A DNA stretch of 64,000 nt from the NCBI GenBank assembly GCA_027600665.1, contig JADGJL010000003.1, positions 1 through 64,000 on the forward strand. The letters are read 5' to 3'. The stretch is from Irineochytrium annulatum (taxonomy: Eukaryota > Chytridiomycota > Chytridiomycetes > Chytridiales > Chytridiaceae). The position numbers and the translations under genes were made by a program. This document shows positions 44,797-54,600 of this stretch, one piece after another; positions within the stretch are counted from its first letter, which is position 1; every line of letters starts with the position of its first letter. The notes beneath the pieces are model-generated. The model was not told the DNA's origin and ran no database searches. It saw nothing but the letters and a program-made list of their open reading frames with translations.

Positions 44797-47700
44797 ATGA
44801 AAAACAAACTGATGGATTTCAGTGAACTGGGTATTCGTGACACAACTCAGGCGGAGTCGTCTAGTCAGCTTCCACCAATGGCAACTCCAGCTACCACCCG
44901 TCCGGGTGATATCGCGATCGTTGGGCTCAGTGTTCGTATGCCCTTGGCAGATGATGCGGAGCAGTTCTGGGATAACCTGCTGCATGGTCTGGATTGTACT
45001 AGGGATCTGCCGGAGCAGCGACGCCAGGATGCCGATAATTACATCTCACGTAAAATGAACCCTGGTGAAGACAGCAAATACTTGGATGGCTCTTATCTGG
45101 AACATATTGATACCTTTGATTATCCTTTTTTTCGATTTACACCGAAAGAAGCCAGTTTGATGAACCCGGCTCAACGTATCTTTATGGAGACGGCATGGGC
45201 CGCTTTTGAAGATGGAGGATATACCAGTGAGAAGCTGGCGGGAAGCAATACAGGAGTATACGTTGGACTGGTGTCCGATCTGGAAGGTTATCGGTATAAA
45301 GAGATGATTCATGATGTGGAGCCACAGTCTCTGCCGATCTCGGTCACAGGCAATTTATCCTGTATTTTACCCAGCCGTTTATCCTACCTACTTGATCTGA
45401 GAGGACCGAGTATGGTGGTGGATACAGCCTGTTCTTCATCTTTGGTTGCAGTTCATCATGCCTGTAATGCCATTCGTTTGGGTGAGTGTGACATGGCGCT
45501 GGCAGGAGGCGTAAAACTCAACGTGCTTCCGCTGGACAAGGACTACTATCGAATGGGCATTGAATCATCAAATGGCATGACACGCCCCTTTGATGATAGC
45601 TCAGATGGTTCCGGAATAGGCGAAGGTGCGGCGGTCATTATGCTGAAACCACTTCAGGATGCCATCAAGGACAAGGACCAGGTGTATGCGGTCATTAAGG
45701 GCAGTGCCATTAACCAGGACGGAAACTCGATGGGGATTACAGCGCCGAACGCCAGAGCCCAGAGTGAGGTCATTGTGAAGGCGTGGAAAGCGGCGGGGGT
45801 CGATCCGGAAAGTATCGCTTATATTGAAACCCATGGAACCGGGACGATCTTGGGAGATCCGATTGAAATCGATGGCATTAAGGGAGCCTTTGAGCAATAC
45901 ACCGATAAGAGGCAATTTTGTGCCATCGGTTCGGTGAAGTCCAATATTGGACATTTGTATGAGAGTGCCGGGATTACCGGACTTGTGAAATCCGTATTGT
46001 CCTTGAAAAAAGGGATTTTACCTGCGGTGCAGCATTTCGATCGCCCGAATCGCAATATTGATTTTAGTGGCACACCTGTGTATGTAAATACACGTAACCG
46101 GATCTGGCCTGCTGCGGGTGAACCTGTGCGAATGGGAGTCAGTGCATTTGGTTTCAGCGGTACCAATTGTCATCTTATTCTGGAGCAGGCGGGTGCAGTG
46201 GAAACGAGCAGCGAGACTGAGATGCGGGAATACCTTTTCCCTCTTTCAGCCAAGACGCTTCAAGCCCTGCAACAATATATATCCAAATATACGAAATATC
46301 TGAAAACAACCGATCACTCGTTAGCCGATATATGTTACACGGCAGGCACATCCCGGACGCATTATGAACACCGTCTGGTACAGATTGCTTCAAGCAAAGA
46401 GGAGTTGCTCGCGCAACTAATTGAACTTGAAGAGGGCGGAGTGGATTCCATTCGAGAGCAGTCAGTCCCGGAGTCCAGTCAGCTGCATTTAACCGCTCAT
46501 TGTGAAACCTATCTTGGGGGTGGGGAGGTAAGCTGGCCAAGCCTGTATTCAGGTGAGGATGTTCGTCGCATCAGCATCCCGACGTATCCATTTGAAGCTC
46601 ATCGCTGCTGGATTGAGCTATCTGCTCCTCCTTCCCTAGCCAAGACGGATGCGATCGCTATGGAGAACATACACCATTATGAGTTGGGTTGGGTTCCTGA
46701 ACCGGAACGTAATTCCGCTCGAAAGTTATCAGAAGGTCATATCGTTATTTTTAGGGACGATAAAAGAGAGGGAAAAAGAGAAGATCTATCTCTTCGTAAG
46801 GCACTACAGCAGCAGGGGCATGAGGTTATTGAAGTGTTTAATGGACCTTCGTTCCTTCAAGTATCTTCCGAGGAGTATGTCATTTCAGACCAGCGTGAGA
46901 GCATGGAACAATTGTGGGCTCATCTGGATGAATTGACAATTAACCGGATTATCTATATTCAACAGGATCAGTCCTTTCATCCATTTTTCTATCTTCTTCA
47001 GGAAATGATAGGTGCCCAATCGCTTGAGCCTGTTGACCTGGTGTTGTTGACGAATCCAATCCACTCGATAACGGGAACCGAAGAACATGTATTTCCTCAG
47101 GCTGCCCTGATGTTTGGGCTGGGTCTGGCAGGACGCAAAGAAGATTCACGTCTGCAATGCCGTTCCATCCAAGTGGATGCGGAGACCTCGCTCCAGGATA
47201 TTGTGGCCGAACTGGATCACGAAAGTGATGATTATGGTGTAGCTTATCGTGCAGGTGCGCGGTACATTCAGCAGTTTGGAGCGCTGGACCCGATTGCGTA
47301 TCCTAAATGGAACTACAACATTCGCAAAGACGGATTATATCTCATTACTGGCGGACTGGGCGGCATTGGGCTGGAGCTTGGACTACAACTCGCGGAGCGA
47401 TACCCGGGAATTACACTCGCACTGGTGAACAGAACCTCGCTTCCCGCACGAGAAGAATGGGATAGCATTGTAGCTGCATCATCCAACGACGTGTCAGCTC
47501 GGAAAATCGAAGCTGTACAACACATGGAGGCTGCCGGAGCGACAGTTCTTCCTTACCAAGCAGATATTTCAGACGAAGCTTCCATGCGAGTGATTCTGAG
47601 TGAACTTCGTCAGCAATATGGTCGTATTGCAGGTGTCATTCATGGAGCGGGGGTTGCTGTAGGTGGAGATCATCCGCTTAAGGACAGAACGATAGAAGAA

Positions 47701-48603
47701 GCTGAACAAGTATTACGCCCTAAAGTGCAAGGAACCCAGATCGTGGATCAACTCACCAGAGAGGACAATCCAGACTTTTTTGTGATGTTTTCATCCATTG
47801 CAACGATATTTAGCGGGCCGGGCCAGGCTGATTATGTAGCTGCCAATGCGTACCAGGATGCTTATGCAACCTATCGCAACCAAGAGATGGACGGAACAAT
47901 GACGGTCAACTGGTCAACCTGGAAAGAAACAGGCGCAGCTGCCGCAACTGGCTACGGCGTAGACACCCTTTTCAAAGCCATGACCAATAAAGAGGCTCTG
48001 ACCTGGCTGGATCAGGTGGAAGGACGACAGATCGAACGTGTATTAATAGGACAGATGTCAACAGACCGTGGCATGTTGAAGATGATTCGGAACTATCCGT
48101 TTAGACTTTCTCCTGAAGTGGAGAGCTGGATTGATTCACGTCTACAGAGAGCCTCATCACCGAAGGCGCCAGCGCCAGTGACCCCGCAAAGTGTGTCCCG
48201 ACAGGATACCGTGCTGAATGGTGCGGATAACGGAGAATACACGCCATGGGAGAGACAGGTTGCAGATGTGTGCCAGGCTATTCTGGGCTTTCATGAAATT
48301 GATATCCATGACAGTTTCTTCGAACTCGGAGCTGACTCGATTCTGGTGAAACAAATGTATGCACAACTTGACCGTCAGTACCCGGGAGTACTCGTTGTCG
48401 CAGATCTGTTCGAACATCCGTCTGTGCACCGATTGGGTGGATATCTGGCTGATAAAACAGGCCATTCACAGGAGAAGAAACAAGCAGAGGAGCCAGTAGG
48501 TGCTTCAATTGCGCTGGACGAGGAGGTCCATTCTCTTTTTGATCAGTTGGAAGATGGCAAGATCAGCATGGAGGATATGCTCAAAGGATTAAAACATATC
48601 TGA
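44797..48603 (+). CDS. trans-AT-type polyketide synthase, module 1 (KS-KR-ACP)
   Basis: 1268 residues. KS (about 37-465) with Cys212 (DTACSSS), HGTGT and NIGHLYESAG, all catalytic residues intact. A short post-KS linker (about 465-620) keeps AT-flanking motifs (ICYTAGTSRTHYEHRL and ISIPTYPFEAHRCW) without an AT. KR with GGLGGIG at about 852 and catalytic Tyr1013 follows, then an ACP with Ser1181 (FFELGADSI). The C-terminal tail (FDQLEDGKISMEDMLKGLKHI) looks like a docking element for the next protein. No docking element at the N-terminus, which fits a first module. ATG 44797 follows AAAGGGG. No DH, ER or MT. Confidence 0.93.
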   Translation: MKNKLMDFSELGIRDTTQAESSSQLPPMATPATTRPGDIAIVGLSVRMPLADDAEQFWDNLLHGLDCTRDLPEQRRQDADNYISRKMNPGEDSKYLDGSYLEHIDTFDYPFFRFTPKEASLMNPAQRIFMETAWAAFEDGGYTSEKLAGSNTGVYVGLVSDLEGYRYKEMIHDVEPQSLPISVTGNLSCILPSRLSYLLDLRGPSMVVDTACSSSLVAVHHACNAIRLGECDMALAGGVKLNVLPLDKDYYRMGIESSNGMTRPFDDSSDGSGIGEGAAVIMLKPLQDAIKDKDQVYAVIKGSAINQDGNSMGITAPNARAQSEVIVKAWKAAGVDPESIAYIETHGTGTILGDPIEIDGIKGAFEQYTDKRQFCAIGSVKSNIGHLYESAGITGLVKSVLSLKKGILPAVQHFDRPNRNIDFSGTPVYVNTRNRIWPAAGEPVRMGVSAFGFSGTNCHLILEQAGAVETSSETEMREYLFPLSAKTLQALQQYISKYTKYLKTTDHSLADICYTAGTSRTHYEHRLVQIASSKEELLAQLIELEEGGVDSIREQSVPESSQLHLTAHCETYLGGGEVSWPSLYSGEDVRRISIPTYPFEAHRCWIELSAPPSLAKTDAIAMENIHHYELGWVPEPERNSARKLSEGHIVIFRDDKREGKREDLSLRKALQQQGHEVIEVFNGPSFLQVSSEEYVISDQRESMEQLWAHLDELTINRIIYIQQDQSFHPFFYLLQEMIGAQSLEPVDLVLLTNPIHSITGTEEHVFPQAALMFGLGLAGRKEDSRLQCRSIQVDAETSLQDIVAELDHESDDYGVAYRAGARYIQQFGALDPIAYPKWNYNIRKDGLYLITGGLGGIGLELGLQLAERYPGITLALVNRTSLPAREEWDSIVAASSNDVSARKIEAVQHMEAAGATVLPYQADISDEASMRVILSELRQQYGRIAGVIHGAGVAVGGDHPLKDRTIEEAEQVLRPKVQGTQIVDQLTREDNPDFFVMFSSIATIFSGPGQADYVAANAYQDAYATYRNQEMDGTMTVNWSTWKETGAAAATGYGVDTLFKAMTNKEALTWLDQVEGRQIERVLIGQMSTDRGMLKMIRNYPFRLSPEVESWIDSRLQRASSPKAPAPVTPQSVSRQDTVLNGADNGEYTPWERQVADVCQAILGFHEIDIHDSFFELGADSILVKQMYAQLDRQYPGVLVVADLFEHPSVHRLGGYLADKTGHSQEKKQAEEPVGASIALDEEVHSLFDQLEDGKISMEDMLKGLKHI

Positions 48604-48622
48604 TATGTAAGGGGACGATACA

Positions 48623-51600
48623 TTGGAACAGTTGCTTAAATATATTATTGAGAATACGTCTGGTGGCAAAATCGACAAAAAAACGGCGATTGATATGATT
48701 ACGCTGTTGAAACAGCAGAAAAAGAATACTCGTGAAGATATTGCCATCATCGGCATATCTGCACATATGCCCATGGCTGATCATGTGGAGGAGTTCTGGA
48801 ACAATATTGAGAACAAAGTGAATTCCATTGTGGAATTTCCTGAAGCAAGACAAGAGGATGTTCTGAAATATGTACGTTTCAAACAGCAGGATGAAGACGG
48901 GTTGAGCTTCATTAAAGGCTCTTATCTGGACGAAGTGGACAAGTTTGATTATCGCTACTTTAAGCTGACACCCAAAGAAGCAGCCCTGATGAGTCCTGAT
49001 CAGAGAATTTTTCTCCAGACGGCATGGGAAGCAGTGGAAGATGCAGGTTATGGAGGCTCGAAGTTATCGGGTAGCAACACGGGATTGTATGTAGGATATT
49101 ACAGCAGCACCCGAGATAATTATGCCAATATTATTGCCGATGTAGAACCGGAATCCATCTCGATCTCAGTAACGGGCAATGTGACGGCGGTACTGGCGGG
49201 GAGAATATCCTATCTGCTGAATTTGAAAGGACCCAGCATGGTGGTGGATACCGCATGTTCATCATCACTTGTTGCCGTCCATATGGCCTGTCAGTCGATC
49301 CGAAGTGGAGAGTGTGATGCAGCCATAGCGGGTGGGGTGAAGGTGAATACGCTGCCTGTTTTTAATAAATATGAACAATTTGGCATTGAGTCCTCGGACG
49401 GGGAGACGCGGACATTTGATGATGCCTCTGATGGGGCAGGTGTGGGTGAAGGTGTGGCAGCCATTCTTTTGAAACCGTTAAGTCGGGCCATTGAAGATGG
49501 AGATCATATCTACGCCGTCATTAAGGGAACTGCTGCCAATCAGGATGGAACCTCCATTGGGTTGACTGCACCGAATCCGCGTGCCCAATCCGAAGCGATC
49601 GTGAAGGCATGGGAAGAAGCGGGGATTGACCCTGAGACCATCCGTTATATTGAAGCCCATGGTACAGCGACGGAGCTGGGAGACCCGATTGAGATTAAAG
49701 GAATTACCAATGCGTTTGAACAGTTTACCTCTAAAAAACAATTTTGCGCGATTGGTTCTGTGAAATCCAATATCGGTCATTTATATGAATGTGCAGGTGT
49801 GACAGGGCTGCTCAAAGCAGTGATGGCCTTGAAACATCAGAAGCTGCCGCCGTCTCTTCATTTCGCCAAACCCAACCGCAACATTCGGTTTGAGCAGACA
49901 CCCGTGTATGTGAATACACAACTCCGACCCTGGGAGGCGGAAGAGGGCGTCCCGCGCAGATGTGGTGTCAGTGCTTTTGGATTCAGCGGAACCAACTGTC
50001 ATGTCGTGCTTGAGGAAGCTCCAGCCATTACTGCTCAAGACCCGGGAGAGGATCAGGCTTCAGGCAAGCATCTCTTTGTGTGTTCGGCTCAGACGGAAGA
50101 GGCGCTTATTCGATTGCTCCAACGGTATGAGCGTTTCTTGAGGGAGAATCGTGAAGTTCCTGTTGCGAATGTCTGTTATACGGCAGCTACAGGTCGTGGG
50201 CATTATGAACATCGTCTATCCCTTCTTGTGGAAGACACGGCTCAACTGATTCACCTGTTGGAACAACCGTGGACCCAATTGAAGACACAAGAAGGAGTCT
50301 ATACCGGTGCTCCTGCGCCTAAACCTACTGGAGCCGAGCGAATGTCCTCGGAAGAACGTGAACGCACCAGACGTCAATCGTCTCAGGCACAGGAACGGAT
50401 CAAAGAACTTGCTGCCAGTCCTCTTGTATGGGATGAATCAGCACTTCAGGAGCTGGCTTTACTCTATGCCGAAGGTGCAGCGATGAATTGGGGACAGCTA
50501 TATCAAAAGAGACAGGTACGGAGGTTGAGTTTACCTACGTATCCGTTTGAGCCCAGCCGATGCTGGATTGATATTCAAGACCCGACTGCTGTGTCGTTAA
50601 AAGACTATTTCCATACGGTGCGCTGGATAGAGGACGAGGGGGATACGACTTTGCATACCTCGGCCCCTTCCTCTTCAGGCACGATCATGCTGATCGGTAA
50701 TGGTACCGAATTGGAACAGGAACTGTCGGCAGAACTGGAGAGCGAATGCAAGCGGGTCGTCTATGTGAGACCGGGTAACCAGTTCCGGCAAATATCGGAG
50801 AATCAATATGAAGTCGGCGGAAATAATCCGGCGGCTTATACTGAGCTACTAGATTTGTTCACAGACGGAGAAATTACCGAAATCATCTATTTATCCATGA
50901 TGGGCAATTCATTATATCCTGAAGATTTGGCAGCTATTGAAGCCAGACAACAGGAAGCTTTCTACTCACCGGTCTATCTGATTCAGGCGCTTATGAGAAA
51001 AGGCTTTGCTGAAGAGATTCATCTGAACCTGATTGCTGAGTACGCTGGACAAGTCACAGGAAGAGAAGAGAGGATTACCCCTCATAATGCACTCTTAATG
51101 GGACTTGGTAAAGTGATTCAGCAGGAGTATGGACATATTCGGAGCAAGTTTATAGATGTGGATCAGTCCATATCTGCGAAGGATATCCTCAAGGAAAGAC
51201 ATATACACGGTGAAACTTATGCTGTTTCGTATCGTGAAGGCCAGCGCTATACGGAGACCTTTACAGAGATGGATCTGAATGAACATGAGAGCGTACCTTT
51301 CAAGGTGCGTCCAGGCGGTTTATATCTCGTGACAGGTGGTACAAGCGGTATTGGTCTGGAAGCAGCACGCTTTCTGGCTTCTTCGGAGCAAGTGAAGCTG
51401 GCGATTGTTGGTCGGACACTTCTTCCGGCAAGGGAAGAATGGGAAGACATATTGGAAACAGGCCAAGATTCCCGTGGTACCAAGATGCAAGGCATCCTTG
51501 AACTGGAAGCATTGGGCGCAACCGTTCATTATTACAGTGCCGATCTGGCCGATGTTGCGGGCATGACGGAAGTGATTCAGGATATCACCCAACGCTACGG

Positions 51601-54600
51601 GAACATACATGGTATTATTCATGGAGCAGGTATTCCTGGAGACGGATTTATATATCGGAAAAGCGATGAGGAATTCCAGACGATTCTTGGACCCAAGGTG
51701 AAGGGAACCTGGACTCTGGAGAAACTGACGCGAGATCAGGACATGGACTTTATGGTATTGTTCTCCTCCGGGATATCTGTCATCGGTGAAATTGGACAAG
51801 GTGATTATACGGCTGCCAATTGTTATTTGGATTCCTTCGCGGCATGGAGGACGGGGCAGGGTCGCAGAACACTCTCCATTGATTGGGTATCGTGGAAAGA
51901 GACCGGAATGTCCGTGGAATTTGGTATCAATGTGGATGGCATGTTCAAGACCATTCCTACCACGGATGGTATCGCAGCGATGGAAGCAGCCATGAGCAGA
52001 CGACTCTCACGAGTATTCATCGGTGCGATGAATTATGGAAGCAAACATCTCGCTGCACTTGGGCAGTTCCCATTCCGGTTATCGGATAAGCTCGAAGCTG
52101 GAGTGAAGCGGAGTAAGGAAATCGCTGACCAGGGAGCATCGAATCGTTCCAACCGGATCGTACCACAGGAGAAGCATACGGGGCCCGTAGATCTTTCCGG
52201 GAATGAAGGGGGGCTCTATTCGGAAACCGAGCAGCAGGTTGCGCGCATATACAGTGAGATACTGGGTTATCAGGAGATCAATATCTATGATAATTTCTTC
52301 GATCTCGGGGGCAATTCCATCATGCTGATCCGTATGCATGAGAGGCTTAACGAGGAGTTTCCCGGTAAAGTGAAGATTGCTCATTTATTTGCACATACGT
52401 CTATCCATAAGCTGGCACTTCATGTGAACCAGGGTAACAGCACGGCTGTAAAAACAAAAGTTGCTGCTCCTCTGGAGCAAAAGAAACCAATCGTTGAACA
52501 GGATGACGCCATCGCCATTATCGGGATTGCTGCGGAAATGCCAATGGCGGATACGGCAGAGCAGTATTGGGACAACATCTTGAACGGTGTGGACTGTACA
52601 ACAGATTTTCCAGAGGGACGCAAAAAAGACATGGATGCCTATCATCAATGGATGAATGCCAAGCTGGGTTCGGACAAAGAAGTGCAGTACCTCCAGGGTG
52701 CATTTCTGGATGATATTGACCAGTTTGATTATAAGTATTTCCGCTTGTCTCCGAAGGAGGCAGGATTAACAGACCCGATTCAGCGGTTGTTCATGAAGAC
52801 ATCATGGCATGCGGTAGAGGATGCAGGTTACGGTGGACGCATCGAAGGAACCAACACAGGTGTCTATATGGGCTTTGCCAGTAGTTTGAATGACTCCTAT
52901 CTCAAAATGATCTGTGATCTCGATCCCTATCAATATCCGATGTCCATCGTAGGAAATATCACAGCGATGATGCCGACTCGTATTGCCTATCCACTGGATC
53001 TCAAGGGGCCTACGATGGTCATCGACACGGCATGTTCCGCATCCCTTGTCGCTACCCATCTGGCCTGCCGGGCCATTCGTAATGGTGATTGTGAGATGGC
53101 GATTGTCGCGGGTGCACGGATCAGCCTAAGTCCGTTGGATCACGATTATTTGAAAGTGGGCATTGAATCTTCGGATGGATTAACCAAACCATTTGATCAG
53201 GAAGCAGATGGTTCGGGACTTGGTGAAGGCGGAGCCGCCGTTGTATTGAAGTCACTAAGCAAGGCAATTGCAGATAAAGACAATATTTATGCGGTGATCA
53301 AAGGAAGTGCCATTAATCAGGACGGAGCTTCGATTGGCATTACGGCTCCGAATCCTGAAGCACAGACGGATGTCATTGTGAAGGCATGGCAGGATGCCGG
53401 CATTGATCCTTCAACCATTGGTTACGTGGAGACGCATGGCACTGCGACGAAGCTCGGCGATCCAATTGAGATGGATGGACTTACCACAGCACTGCGCCGA
53501 TATACAGACAAGCATCAGTTTGTTGCTATAGGCTCGGTCAAGTCCAATATAGGCCATCTGTTTGAAGCAGCTGGTGTGGGCAGTCTGGTTAAAGCGGCTA
53601 TGGCCTTGAAGCACCGGGTATTACCACCTACGCTTCATTTTGATAAGCCCAACTCATCCATTTCATTCCAGGATTCGCCGTTGTATGTCAATACGAAGTC
53701 GAGACCATGGGACGGGAATGGCGAGCCGCTTCGCTGCGGAGTCAGTGCCTTTGGATTTAGCGGAACCAACTGCCATCTGGTACTGGAAGAGCCGCCTGTG
53801 ATCCAGGAACGGAAGATTACCAGAGATGTGGAGGTGTTCACGCTAAGTGCCAAGAGCCGCAAGTCATTACTTGCGCTGGTTGATAACTATATCCGTTTTA
53901 TCTCGGAACGTCAGCAGGATCTTTCGCTCAAAAACATATGTTATACCGCGAATACTGGCCGCTGGCATCATGTATATCGGATCGCCTTTGGAGTAACGGA
54001 CACATCCGATCTGCTCATGAAACTGCGGCTACTCGCTACATCAGGTCTCGAATCCGCAGGTGAGCATCAGCTCTATTATGGCGTGCATAAAGTAGTCACA
54101 GAGAAGATCGAAGGGAAAGACCACGAATTGACTGGACAGGAGAAGTCCCTCTTGAAACAGGAGGGCAGAAATTGTCTATCCCGATACATGGAGTCTTCAG
54201 ACCCGGGATTATTACATGAATTATGCAGACTGTACACAACAGGTAGTGACGTGGACTGGAGCCTGATGTATAGGGAAGAGGAAATTCGTAAAATCAGTCT
54301 TCCATTGTATCCATACGATAATACACGCTGCTGGGTGGATCTTCCCGAGCAGTCTTCAGTGTACGCAAAAGCGAGCACCAGAACGGTACCGGAAGCCTAC
54401 GAGCTTGTTTGGCAACAGAAGGAGATAGCGAAAGAGGATTCCGATCAGCCGATCGAAGCGAGCAAAGGTACTACACTGATACTGCTGGATGGGTCCAAAT
54501 ATGCAGCTGAGATAGCGGCACGTATGGAACAGTCGGGGATGCAGGTATATACCGTACTTCAGGCAGATGTTCTGCGATCTGACCCGAACAGTCGAAATGT

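Noticed and set aside
50040..50520. Possible AT or DH domain between KS and KR of module 2
   Set aside because: No GHSxG motif for AT and no HxxxGxxxxP motif for DH; the segment is a charged low-complexity spacer between AT-flank remnants.
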